DNA of 64,000 nucleotides. It comes from JBLZUR01 sp048565625. Its GTDB lineage: Bacteria > Pseudomonadota > Alphaproteobacteria > Sphingomonadales > Sphingomonadaceae. Below the pieces are notes generated by a model, which did no database searches, was not told the DNA's origin, and saw only the letters and a program-made list of their open reading frames with translations. The position numbers were made by a program, and so were the translations under genes. The stretch is taken from positions 1,302,001 to 1,366,000 of the forward strand of contig NZ_JBLZUR010000002.1 in the NCBI RefSeq assembly GCF_048565625.1, read 5' to 3'. Every line of letters begins with the position of its first letter. Positions within the stretch are counted from its first letter, which is position 1. This document shows positions 18,341 through 27,140 of the stretch, one piece after another.

Positions 18341-18480
18341 TCCTCCCCATCGCAGATGGGGAGGGGGACCAGCGAAGCTGGTGGAGGGGCCGCCGCGAAG
18401 ACGGCGGACTTCGCCCGCCGCCCCTCCACCACGCCGCTGCGCGTCGCGGTCCCCCTCCCCATGCTTCGCACAGGGAGGAT
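18341..18480 (+). repeat. Dispersed GC-rich palindromic element, full copy before lolD
   Basis: The whole gap between lolC and lolD is a copy of the element at 3305–3427: CCTCCCCATC…GATGGGGAGG, ACCAGCGAAGCTGGTGGAGG, and the inverse CCCCTCCACCACG…GTCCCCCTCCCC. Its right end, AGGGAGGATGCA, supplies the ribosome-binding site for lolD at 18484. Confidence 0.8.
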
Positions 18481-18483
18481 GCA

Positions 18484-19152
18484 ATGACCGTCCTCTCCGT
18501 CACCGACCTCCGCCGCAGCTTCGAACAGGGCGGCGCGCGCATCGACGTGCTGAAGGGCGTCAACCTCTCCGTCGCACCCGGCGAGATCGTGGCACTCCTC
18601 GGCCCCTCCGGCTCGGGCAAGTCCACGCTCCTCCAGGCGGTCGGCCTCTTGGAAGGCGGCTTCGAAGGCTCGATCCGCATCGCTGGCGAGGAGGCGTCGA
18701 AGCTCGACGGTGACAACCGCACCCGCCTGCGCCGCGACGCCCTCGGCTTCGTCTACCAGTTCCACCACCTGCTGCCCGACTTCACCGCCGTCGAGAATGT
18801 CGTCCTCCCCCAGCTGATCCGCGATGCGGAGACGGCGGCGGCACAGGCGCGGGCCGAGCATCTGCTCACCACCCTCGGCCTCGGCCATCGCCTCCACCAC
18901 CGCCCCAGCCAGCTCTCGGGCGGCGAGCAGCAGCGTGTCGCCGTCGCCCGCGCGCTGGCCAACCGCCCCGCTCTGGTGCTGGCGGACGAACCCACCGGCA
19001 ATCTCGACGAGGCGACGGCCGACGTGGTCCTCGCCGAGTTCCTCCGGCTGGTGCGCGGGGAGGGGAGCGCGGCGCTGATCGCCACCCATAACGAGCGGCT
19101 GGCGCAGAAGATGGACCGCCTCGTCCGCCTGCATGAGGGCGTGCTGGAATGA
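18484..19152 (+). CDS. lolD: Lipoprotein-releasing ABC transporter ATP-binding protein
   Basis: A 222-residue ABC ATPase. It has Walker A (GPSGSGKST), Q-loop (YQFHHLLPDFTAVENV), signature (LSGGEQQRVAVARAL), Walker B and D-loop (ALVLADEPTGNLDEAT) and the switch His (IATHNERLA). YQFHHLLPDF is characteristic of LolD. It powers the LolC permease encoded upstream. Its Shine-Dalgarno lies in the repeat at 18341–18480. Confidence 0.96.
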   Translation: MTVLSVTDLRRSFEQGGARIDVLKGVNLSVAPGEIVALLGPSGSGKSTLLQAVGLLEGGFEGSIRIAGEEASKLDGDNRTRLRRDALGFVYQFHHLLPDFTAVENVVLPQLIRDAETAAAQARAEHLLTTLGLGHRLHHRPSQLSGGEQQRVAVARALANRPALVLADEPTGNLDEATADVVLAEFLRLVRGEGSAALIATHNERLAQKMDRLVRLHEGVLE

Positions 19153-19661
19153 GGTCGGGCGCGGCCTTCGCCGGCGCGCTCTACCTCGCGGTCGCGATCC
19201 TGTGCGTCTTCGTCTCGGTGCGGCGACAGAAATCGAGCATCTGGCTGTGGATCGGCCTGATCGTCGCCGCGCTCGGCATCGCGCGCGGCTTCGACCTCAG
19301 CTTCCGTGTGGCGAACATCGTGCGTCAGGAGGCGGTGGACGAGGGCGCCTACGCCGCCCGGCGCTCGCTCCAATGGGCCTCGACCCGGATGCTCGTCCTC
19401 GGTCTGGCGGCAGTCGAGGTCGCGATCTTCTTCCTCTTCCGGCGTCTGTCGATCGCGGCGCGCGTCGCCATGGCCGCCGTCCTGCCGCTGATGGCCGTCG
19501 CGATCATCCGCATCATCTCGCTGCACGAACTGGATGTCTGGCTCAGCGACACCTCGGTCCTGTCGCTCAGCCGCGCCAAGCTGATCGAGACCGGCTGCCT
19601 CGGCCTGATTGCCTGGGCGGCCGGAACCTGGCTGGAACGGGCACCGCCGCGCAAGGCCTGA
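19149..19661 (+). CDS. Multi-pass membrane protein of unknown function
   Basis: A 170-residue protein with about five hydrophobic segments (near residues 7–23, 30–47, 83–98, 106–123 and 144–160) and no motif I recognise. The ATG overlaps the lolD stop (ATGA), so it is coupled to the lipoprotein-sorting genes. A role with LolCD is possible but has no sequence support beyond position. Confidence 0.75.
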   Translation: MRSGAAFAGALYLAVAILCVFVSVRRQKSSIWLWIGLIVAALGIARGFDLSFRVANIVRQEAVDEGAYAARRSLQWASTRMLVLGLAAVEVAIFFLFRRLSIAARVAMAAVLPLMAVAIIRIISLHELDVWLSDTSVLSLSRAKLIETGCLGLIAWAAGTWLERAPPRKA

Positions 19662-19732
19662 CCCAGCGCCGCTGTGGATAAGCGCGGCGGCCGCCCTTCC
19701 CAGACTCGCCGCCTGTCCCCATAGTCACGGCC

Positions 19733-22700
19733 ATGTCACATGCTCCCTTCGTGCCGCTCCGGGTCTTCTCGGCCTACACGATGCTGGAGGGTGCGATCGA
19801 GCCGAAGGCGATCGCAAAACAGGCGCGTAAGCTCGGCTTCCCCGCCGTCGCCCTGACCGACCGCAACGGCCTCTACGCCGCGATGGCCTTCTCCGACGGC
19901 TGCATGGGGGCGGGGGTCCAGCCGGTGATCGGCACCATGCTGGCGGTTGCCCGCCCCGGCACGCCGGAGGGCAAGCCGCCGATCATCGACTGGCTGGCGC
20001 TCTATGCGCAGGACACGACCGGCTACGACAATCTCTGCGCGCTCGTCTCCGCCGCGCATCTCGACCGCCCGATCGAGGTGGACGCGCATGTCACGCTGGA
20101 GATGCTGGACGGCCGCACCGAGGGCCTGATCGCGCTGACGGCGGCAGGCGAGGGGGCGGTCACGCGCCTGTTCGCCGAGGGTCAGGACAGCGCCGCGAAC
20201 GCCTATGCCGACCGGCTGACAGCATTGTTCCCCGACCGCCTCTACATCGAACTCGCCCGGCGCGGGAATGCGGTGGAGGAGGCGGCCGAGGCGCGCCTGA
20301 TCGACCTCGCCTACGGCATGGACCTGCCGCTCGTCGCGACCAACCCGGTCAGCTTCGCCGAAGCCGATTTCCACGATGCGCATGACGCCATGCTCTGCAT
20401 CGCCGGCTCCGCCTATATCGACACACAGGATCGCCCGCGGTCCTCCCCCGACCTGTGGATGAAGCCCGCCGAGGAGATGGCGCGGCTGTTCGAGGATCTG
20501 CCCGAGGCGATCGCCAACACGCTCGTCGTGGCGCAACGCTGCGCCGTCGCGGCGCCGAAGCGCAAGCCGATCCTCCCCAGCCTCGCCGGCGACCGTGAGG
20601 CCGAGGCCGAACTCCTTCGCAAGGATGCGCGCGCTGGCCTTGAGGCGCGGCTCGAAAAGGCGGGGATCGCCGATGACGCCGCCCGCGAGACCTACTTCCA
20701 GCGCCTCGATTTCGAGGTGGACGTCATCGTCCGCATGGGCTTTCCGGGTTACTTTCTGATCGTCGCCGACTTCATCAAATGGGCGAAAGATAACGATATT
20801 CCCGTTGGCCCGGGTCGCGGCTCGGGCGCCGGCTCGGTGGTCGCCTGGGCGCTCACCATCACCGATCTCGACCCCATCAAGCTCAACCTGCTGTTCGAAC
20901 GCTTCCTGAATCCCGAACGCGTGTCGATGCCGGACTTCGACATCGACTTCTGCGAAACGCGGCGCGGCGAGGTCATCCGCTACGTCCAGCAGAAATACGG
21001 CCGCGATCAGGTGGCGCAGATCATCACCTTCGGAAAGCTGAAGGCGCGCGCCGTCCTCAAGGACACTGGCCGCGTCCTGCAGATGAGCTACGGCCAGGTC
21101 GATCGCCTCGCCAAGCTCGTGCCGAACCATCCGACCGATCCCTGGACGCTGGAAAAAGCGCTGACCGGCGTGCCCGAGCTGGCGCAAGAATACCGCAATG
21201 ACAATCAGGTAAAGCGGCTTCTTGATCTCGCGATGAAGCTGGAGGGCTTGCCTCGCCACAGCTCGACCCATGCCGCCGGCGTGGTGATCGGCGACCGGCG
21301 GCTCGACAAGCTGGTCCCCCTCTACCGCGATCCGCGCTCGGACATGCCCGTCACCCAGTTCGACATGAAGTATGTCGAGGGCGCGGGCCTCGTGAAGTTC
21401 GACTTCCTCGGCCTGAAGACCCTGTCCGTGCTGCAGAAGGCGACGCAGATGCTCGCCAAGCAGGGCATCGTCATCGATCTGAATGCGCTCGAATGGGATG
21501 ACGAGGCGGTCTACGCGCTCCTGCAGAAGGGGGACACCGTCGGCGTGTTCCAGCTGGAATCGGAGGGGATGCGCCGCACGCTCGCCGCCGTCCGGCCGAC
21601 CAATTTTGGCGACATCATCGCACTCGTCTCGCTCTATCGCCCCGGCCCGATGGACAACATTCCGATGTTCGGCGCTCGCAAGAACGGCCGGGAAAGCATT
21701 GAATATCCTCACCCGATGCTGGAAGAGGTGCTGAAGGAAACCTACGGCATCTTCGTCTACCAGGAACAGGTGATGCAGGCGGCCCAGGTGCTCGCCGGCT
21801 ACAGCCTGGGCGAGGCGGACCTGCTGCGCCGCGCGATGGGCAAGAAGATCAAGGCCGAGATGGATGCTCAGCGCGCCCGCTTCGTCGAAGGCTGCGCGGC
21901 GCATGCGATCACCGAGGCGAAGGCCAACGAGCTGTTCGACTTGATCGACAAGTTCGCGGGCTACGGCTTCAACAAGAGCCACGCCGCCGCCTATGCGCTG
22001 GTCGCCTATCAGACCGCCTGGCTGAAGGCCCATCATCCCGTCGAATTCTACGCTGCCTCAATGTGTTACGACATGACGTTGACAGACAAGCTCTGCGTGT
22101 TCTTCGATGACATGCGCCGCATGGGCGTGGCGGCTTTGCCCCCGTCCATCAACCACAGCGAGGCCGAGTTCTCGGTCGAGCCGGTCGAGGGCGGCAAGGC
22201 CGTCCGCTATGCGCTCGGCGCGCTGAAGGGCGTCGGCGAAAAGGCGATGGAGCAGCTGGTCGAGGCGCGCCTCGCCGGCGGGCGCTTCGCCGGCCTTGAG
22301 GATTTCGCCGCCCGCGTCGATCCACGCCTCCTCAACCGCCGCCAGCTGGAGAGCCTCGCCGGTGCCGGCGCGTTCGACGACATCAACGACGATCGCGCGA
22401 CGATCTTCGCCGCCGCCGAGACGATCCTCGCCCATGCCGCCAGCGCGCATCAGGAACGGCATAGCGGGCAGGGCGGACTCTTCGGCGGCGCGGACGAAGG
22501 CCCCGCCCCGATCCGCCTGCCCAGCGTCGAGCATTGGTCGATCGCCGAGCGTATGGCGGCCGAGAAGGACGCCTTCGGCTTCTACTTCTCCTCGCACCCC
22601 ACTGAACGCTACCGCCATCTCGCGACTGCAAATGGCGCGCGCAGCTTCGCCGAGCTGGCGGCCTTGCCTGCCCCTGCCGAGGGTGCGCGGATCGGCGGCA

Positions 22701-23203
22701 TGATGGCCCTGCTGGTCGAGGAGGCGCGCTGGCGCACCTCCGCCAAGGGCCGTCGCTACATGATGGCGACCGTCTCCGATCAGTCCGGCCAATTCATCGC
22801 CACCTGCTTCGACGACGATGCCTGCGAGGCGTTGGAGGGCGCCGCCCGCACCGGCAGCTGCGGCCTCGCCACCGTCGAGCTCGACCGGCGTCCGGGCGAG
22901 GACACGCCGCGCGTGGCGATCCGCCGCATCCAGCCCTTCGACGCGCTCGGCACCAACACCCGCCTCATCCTCGACATCGCCATCGCGGACGCCGGTCTGC
23001 CCGCCGTCCTCGCGGACATGCTCGGCGAGGTGAGGGGCGGGCGCGGCGACGTCTTCCTGCGCATCGATGGCGAGGCGGGCGAGGCGCTCGTTCATCTCGG
23101 CCGCAACTTCCTGCTCGATGCGGAACTGGCCGCCCGGATCGAACGCCTTCCCGGCGTCGAGTCGGTCAGATTGCGCGCGGCGGAGCTTTCCGCCGCCGCC
23201 TAA
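19733..23203 (+). CDS. dnaE: DNA polymerase III subunit alpha
   Basis: A 1156-residue replicative C-family polymerase. The PHP domain is at the N-terminus (PLRVFSAYTMLEGAIEP, ALTDRNGLYAA). The palm carries the catalytic acids in MPDFDIDFCE with GPGRGSGAGSVVAWAL just before it. The finger region (LVSLYRPGPMDNIP), the tandem HhH region and the C-terminal OB domain follow. The length is typical of DnaE1. Confidence 0.97.
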   Translation: MSHAPFVPLRVFSAYTMLEGAIEPKAIAKQARKLGFPAVALTDRNGLYAAMAFSDGCMGAGVQPVIGTMLAVARPGTPEGKPPIIDWLALYAQDTTGYDNLCALVSAAHLDRPIEVDAHVTLEMLDGRTEGLIALTAAGEGAVTRLFAEGQDSAANAYADRLTALFPDRLYIELARRGNAVEEAAEARLIDLAYGMDLPLVATNPVSFAEADFHDAHDAMLCIAGSAYIDTQDRPRSSPDLWMKPAEEMARLFEDLPEAIANTLVVAQRCAVAAPKRKPILPSLAGDREAEAELLRKDARAGLEARLEKAGIADDAARETYFQRLDFEVDVIVRMGFPGYFLIVADFIKWAKDNDIPVGPGRGSGAGSVVAWALTITDLDPIKLNLLFERFLNPERVSMPDFDIDFCETRRGEVIRYVQQKYGRDQVAQIITFGKLKARAVLKDTGRVLQMSYGQVDRLAKLVPNHPTDPWTLEKALTGVPELAQEYRNDNQVKRLLDLAMKLEGLPRHSSTHAAGVVIGDRRLDKLVPLYRDPRSDMPVTQFDMKYVEGAGLVKFDFLGLKTLSVLQKATQMLAKQGIVIDLNALEWDDEAVYALLQKGDTVGVFQLESEGMRRTLAAVRPTNFGDIIALVSLYRPGPMDNIPMFGARKNGRESIEYPHPMLEEVLKETYGIFVYQEQVMQAAQVLAGYSLGEADLLRRAMGKKIKAEMDAQRARFVEGCAAHAITEAKANELFDLIDKFAGYGFNKSHAAAYALVAYQTAWLKAHHPVEFYAASMCYDMTLTDKLCVFFDDMRRMGVAALPPSINHSEAEFSVEPVEGGKAVRYALGALKGVGEKAMEQLVEARLAGGRFAGLEDFAARVDPRLLNRRQLESLAGAGAFDDINDDRATIFAAAETILAHAASAHQERHSGQGGLFGGADEGPAPIRLPSVEHWSIAERMAAEKDAFGFYFSSHPTERYRHLATANGARSFAELAALPAPAEGARIGGMMALLVEEARWRTSAKGRRYMMATVSDQSGQFIATCFDDDACEALEGAARTGSCGLATVELDRRPGEDTPRVAIRRIQPFDALGTNTRLILDIAIADAGLPAVLADMLGEVRGGRGDVFLRIDGEAGEALVHLGRNFLLDAELAARIERLPGVESVRLRAAELSAAA

Positions 23204-23215
23204 TACGGCGCCCGC

Positions 23216-23752
23216 TCAGGCCGCCGCGCTGAGCGAGCTTTTGCGCTCGAACATGATGACCGACGCGCCCTTGTACACCGCCTCTCCGAAGCGGCGGAAG
23301 CCGAGGCGGTCCGCGACGCGGAGCGAGGGCTCGTTGAACGGATTGATGATGCACACGGTCCGCGCGCCGGGATGGGCGGCGTCGAAGGCTGCCAGCGCCG
23401 CCTTCGCTGCCTCGGTCGCGTAACCCTTGCCATGCGCCTGGCGCGCCAGGACCCAGGCCATCTCGTACCGGCCATCGAAATCGGCGCCGAGGCCGCGATG
23501 GAAATCCGCGATGCCCGTGTCGCCGATCACCGCGCCGGTCGCCTTCTCCTCGATCACGTACATGCCGTAGCCGAGAAGGTCCCAATGCCCGGCATAGCGG
23601 AGCAGCCGGTTCCACGCGTCCTCCGGCGAGGACGATCCGCCGATGAAGCGCATGACCTCGGAATCGCGGGAAAGCGCCAGGCTCGCGTCGAAATCCGACA
23701 GCCGGTGGCGGCGCAGGATCAGGCGTTCGGTCTCGATCTGCTCTTCTGCCAC
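23216..23752 (-). CDS. GNAT family N-acetyltransferase (RimJ/RimL-like)
   Basis: A 178-residue acetyltransferase beginning IETERLILRRHRLSDFD. The acetyl-CoA binding region is YEMAWVLARQAHGKGYATEA, and the SLRVADRLGFRRFGE end is typical of Acetyltransf_3 proteins. The substrate is unknown. The GTG at 23752 is chosen because GGAGG lies five bases upstream; the longer open frame overlaps the next gene. It is convergent with dnaE. Confidence 0.88.
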   Translation of the reverse strand: MAEEQIETERLILRRHRLSDFDASLALSRDSEVMRFIGGSSSPEDAWNRLLRYAGHWDLLGYGMYVIEEKATGAVIGDTGIADFHRGLGADFDGRYEMAWVLARQAHGKGYATEAAKAALAAFDAAHPGARTVCIINPFNEPSLRVADRLGFRRFGEAVYKGASVIMFERKSSLSAAA

Positions 23753-23811
23753 ACTGTCCTCCGCCCGACCCTGCTCGCACGTTCCGCGCGCATGGATCAA
23801 GGTCGATCGGG

Positions 23812-24891
23812 TCAGAACAGTGACATCTGCCGCCCCGCCAGCGTCGGCGGCACGAAAAGATCGGTGCGCCCGCCCATCCGCTCGCGCTTGAAGCCATGCC
23901 GCGCGCAAGCGATGCGGAAACGCGTGCGCAGCAGTTCGGCCCAGGGTCCCCTGCCGCGCATCCGGCTGAAGAAATCGGGATCGTTGTCGCGGCCGTCGCG
24001 AAGGGACTGGATGATTGCCATCACCTTGCCCGCGCGGTCGGGGAAATGCGCGTCGAGCCAGGCGCGGAACAAGGGCGAGACCTCGTGCGGCAGGCGGACG
24101 GGCAGGAAGAACACGCCTTTCGCCCCCGCCGCCGCCGCCGCGTCGACCAGCGTCTCCATCTCGTGATCGGTGATCGCGGGGACCACCGGCGCGATCGACA
24201 CGAAGACGGGGATGCCGGCCTCGCTCAGCGCCCGCACCGCCGCCAGCCGCTTTTCGGGGCGCGGCGCGCGCGGCTCCAACGTGCGCGCGATCTTCGGGTC
24301 CATCGAGGTGATCGACAGCGCGACCGAGGCGAGCCCGTCCGCCGCCATCGGCGCGAGCAGGTCGATGTCGCGGGTGACGCGATCGGACTTTGTGGTGATG
24401 GTCAGCGGGTGGCGGGTTTCGGCCAGCACCTCGATACACGCGCGGGTGATCTGCCATCTGCTCTCGATCGGCTGATAGGGGTCGGTGTTGGTGCCGAATG
24501 CGATCGGCCGCACCTCGTAATTCGGCCGGCCGAGCTCGCGGCGGAGCAGCTTCGCCGCATCGGGCTTGGCGAAGAGATGCGTCTCGAAATCGAGACCGGG
24601 CGACAGGTCGTGAAAGGCATGGGTGGGCCGGGCGAAGCAGTAGATGCAGCCATGCTCGCAGCCCCGATACGGGTTGATCGAGCGGTCGAAGCCGACATCC
24701 GGCGACTGGTTGCGGGTGATGATCGTCCGCGCCTGCTCGATGGTGACGGTGGTGCGGGGCGGCGGGGCCTCGCCATCGACCCCGGCGCGATCGTCCAGCC
24801 AGTCGCCATCGCTCTCCCGCGCGGGCAGGTTGAACCGCCCGCTGACCGCGTTCCCGGTCGCGCCACGCGCAGGAGGATGAGACTCGACCAT
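23812..24891 (-). CDS. PA0069-family radical SAM protein (SplB-like)
   Basis: A 359-residue radical SAM protein. The cluster motif is CEHGCIYCFARPTHAF, the CxxxCxxC that holds the 4Fe-4S cluster. SPDVGFDRSINPYRGC and LTITTKSDRVTRDIDLLAPM place it in the PA0069/Rv2578c group related to spore photoproduct lyase. The reaction is unknown. The ATG at 24891 is preferred to a TTG two codons earlier. It is divergent from the VOC gene. Confidence 0.9.
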   Translation of the reverse strand: MVESHPPARGATGNAVSGRFNLPARESDGDWLDDRAGVDGEAPPPRTTVTIEQARTIITRNQSPDVGFDRSINPYRGCEHGCIYCFARPTHAFHDLSPGLDFETHLFAKPDAAKLLRRELGRPNYEVRPIAFGTNTDPYQPIESRWQITRACIEVLAETRHPLTITTKSDRVTRDIDLLAPMAADGLASVALSITSMDPKIARTLEPRAPRPEKRLAAVRALSEAGIPVFVSIAPVVPAITDHEMETLVDAAAAAGAKGVFFLPVRLPHEVSPLFRAWLDAHFPDRAGKVMAIIQSLRDGRDNDPDFFSRMRGRGPWAELLRTRFRIACARHGFKRERMGGRTDLFVPPTLAGRQMSLF

Positions 24892-24944
24892 TGACAAAGA
24901 CTAGCATTTTGACCAGAACAAAGCAAGAACAATGGAGATTGTGC

Positions 24945-25286
24945 ATGGCCAGGATCAGCTTTGTCGAACTGCCCGTTGCCGATGCGGCGGCGACCGGTCG
25001 CTTTTACGAGCAAGCCTTCGCGATGAAGATCACGGCCTATGGGCCGACTTATGCCTGCACGACGATGGGCGAGGGAGACATCGGGCTGCAGGCCGATCCG
25101 GCGGAAAAGACGTTCGCTCCGCTGCCCGTCATCCTGGTCGATGACCTCGAAGCGGTCGAGCAGGCGGTGATCGAAGCTGGCGGCACGATCACCAGGCAAG
25201 CGTTCTCCTTCCCGGGCGGCCGCCGCTTTCAGTTCCGCGATCCGGCCGGAAACGAGCTGGCTGTGGCGATCGAAGTCGCGGAATGA
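24945..25286 (+). CDS. VOC family (glyoxalase/bleomycin-resistance fold) protein
   Basis: A 113-residue protein with one beta-alpha-beta-beta-beta pair. It begins ISFVELPVADAAATGRFYEQ and ends RRFQFRDPAGNELAVAIEV, which supplies the usual metal-ligand Glu. The substrate is unknown. The ATG at 24945 (with TGGAG upstream) gives the family N-terminus; an ATG at 24891 would add 18 unrelated residues. Confidence 0.87.
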   Translation: MARISFVELPVADAAATGRFYEQAFAMKITAYGPTYACTTMGEGDIGLQADPAEKTFAPLPVILVDDLEAVEQAVIEAGGTITRQAFSFPGGRRFQFRDPAGNELAVAIEVAE

Positions 25287-25291
25287 GTTCC

Positions 25292-25322
25292 CGCGCGTAT
25301 ACGCGTGTGTACGCGCGCGCGT
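25292..25322 (+). other. Alternating pyrimidine–purine tract
   Basis: Thirty-one bases alternate strictly pyrimidine and purine (CG, TA and TG steps) in the gap between two converging genes. The tract also folds: CGCGCGTA at 25292 pairs with TACGCGCG at 25310. It could form Z-DNA or a small hairpin that ends transcripts from both sides. Confidence 0.5.
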
Positions 25323-25364
25323 TGAGGTGCGACCTTTGCGACTTTCCGAGGCCTTTTGGCCGGG

Positions 25365-27140
25365 TCAGGGCGCTCCGGCGGCGGGTGCGGCGTTGCTCGC
25401 GAACGCGCCCGCACCCTGGCGGCGAACCGCCGTCGCGCCGGGAAGGCCGGGGAAACGCGGCCACATGCCCTGCGCGATCGCGTCCAGGCTGGGCGATGCC
25501 GTCTCCGCCTGCGCCTGGTACATCCAGTAGTTGCGGAGGACGAGTGTGACGTAGCCGCGCGTTTCCGCATAGGGGATCGTCTCGATGAACATCAGCGGAT
25601 CGCTCTCGTCGCGCGCGCCGGCGTTCCACCGCGCGATGGCACCCGGCCCCGCATTGTAGGCGGCGATGACCTTCGGCAGCAGCCCGCCCGTCGCCGATCC
25701 GTCACGGAGCTGTTCGAGATAGGTCTGCCCGCACTCCATGTTGAAGACCGGGTCCGCGAGATCGCCCGCCATCGCCGTGCCCCGCCGCTTCGCCATCAGT
25801 TGCACCGTGGTCGGCAGCACCTGCATCAGCCCGCGCGCACCCGCGCGGCTGACCGCATCGGTGCGAAAGGCCGATTCCTGAAGCGCATGGGCGAAGACGA
25901 GCGCGCGATCCACCCGCCAGCCGCCCTCGGGCAGCCAGTTGGGCGCCGGATAGCGGGCGGCGGCATCGGGGCGGGATCCGCTCGGCCCGTTATGCGCCAG
26001 CCAGATCTGCGTCGCCGGCAGGTTCAGCCGCGCGGCGACACGGAGCAAAGCGGCATGGTCCTGATCCGTCCCGATCCGCGCCTGATGCCGCAGGAACTGG
26101 TCGGCGAGACCCAGCTCGCCGATCTCCACCAGTGCGGCGGCGGTGCGGATGTTCGGGCGGTCCGCCACGGTGGTGAAGTCGGCGCGGATAAAGTCCGGCT
26201 TCGTCTCGGCGGCCGGCAGGCTCATCCCCAGAAGATGGCGGGCGAGCAGGCCGTAGAACGTCTCGCCCAGCCGCGCCGCGCTGCGCAGCCGCGCCTGCAC
26301 CCGGTCCGCCCGCCCGCAGGCCATGTCCGCCCGCGCCGCCCAGAACAGGCCTGCCGACATCGTCTCGGCATCGCCGCCCCGGCCGGCCGCGAAGGAGAAG
26401 GCGTCGCCCGCCGCGGCGCAATCGCCCATCCGCCAGGCGGCGAGCCCCTCGCTCCAGGCGGCCGGCACGACCCACTCGCCCGATCCGCCGCGCGCCACCC
26501 GGGAGAGGCGCAACGCAGCGGCATCGTCGCCGTTCAGCAGATACGACCAGCCGATCCGCTGGCGCAGCTCGGTCAGCGCTGCGTCCCCGATGCCGCTCCG
26601 CCCGGCGAGCAGGGCCTCCGCCTCCGCAGGCCGGTCGTCCTTCAGCAGCGGCCTGATCTGCTGCAGCGCCTGCGCCCCGGCCGCATCGCCGGTGACGCTG
26701 CGCGCCGCCTCCCGTCGCGGCGCACCGGCAAAGCCGCTGAGCGCTCGGGGTTCCGGTATGGCAGGCAGGTCCGTAACGCCCCGCTTCCGGGCGATCGCCG
26801 CCAACCGTCCCCCCTCGGGCAGTTCGGGCGCCCGCTGCAACAAAGCGGCGATGGCCTCCGCGCTGGTAGAGGGCGCGCCGGTGCTCAGATACAGCTCGGC
26901 GAGCGCGGCCGGATGCAGCGGGCCGTCCTCCATCCCATCCAGCCGGGCCTTGGCGTCAGCCCATCGGCCCGCCCGAAGCGCCGCGAAGACCGCCACATAT
27001 CCGCTTCGCTGCGACGGGGTGAGCTGCGCCGGCACCCGTTGCGCCGAGGGCACGGCACCTGTCACCACGATCGTCTCGGCCGGGGCGGACAGAGCCGGGG
27101 ATGCGGCGGCCAGCATCACCGCGAGAGCAAGCATTCTCAC
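25365..27140 (-). CDS. Soluble lytic murein transglycosylase
   Basis: A 591-residue periplasmic protein: signal peptide (residues about 1–19), a long helical U-domain, then the SLT domain at about 430–560. The catalytic Glu is in AHALQESAFRTDAVSRAGA, followed by GLMQVLPTT, and the AYNAGPGAIARWN motif comes later. It would cleave peptidoglycan glycan strands to give 1,6-anhydro-muropeptides. The GTG start overlaps the stop of the uracil-DNA glycosylase gene; an ATG two codons later (27134) is equally possible. Confidence 0.9.
   Translation of the reverse strand: MRMLALAVMLAAASPALSAPAETIVVTGAVPSAQRVPAQLTPSQRSGYVAVFAALRAGRWADAKARLDGMEDGPLHPAALAELYLSTGAPSTSAEAIAALLQRAPELPEGGRLAAIARKRGVTDLPAIPEPRALSGFAGAPRREAARSVTGDAAGAQALQQIRPLLKDDRPAEAEALLAGRSGIGDAALTELRQRIGWSYLLNGDDAAALRLSRVARGGSGEWVVPAAWSEGLAAWRMGDCAAAGDAFSFAAGRGGDAETMSAGLFWAARADMACGRADRVQARLRSAARLGETFYGLLARHLLGMSLPAAETKPDFIRADFTTVADRPNIRTAAALVEIGELGLADQFLRHQARIGTDQDHAALLRVAARLNLPATQIWLAHNGPSGSRPDAAARYPAPNWLPEGGWRVDRALVFAHALQESAFRTDAVSRAGARGLMQVLPTTVQLMAKRRGTAMAGDLADPVFNMECGQTYLEQLRDGSATGGLLPKVIAAYNAGPGAIARWNAGARDESDPLMFIETIPYAETRGYVTLVLRNYWMYQAQAETASPSLDAIAQGMWPRFPGLPGATAVRRQGAGAFASNAAPAAGAP

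Noticed and set aside
18341..18480. A small gene or CRISPR-like array between lolC and lolD
   Set aside because: The sequence is a palindromic dispersed element with no spacer pattern; open frames in it are by chance. No CRISPR array is seen in the window.
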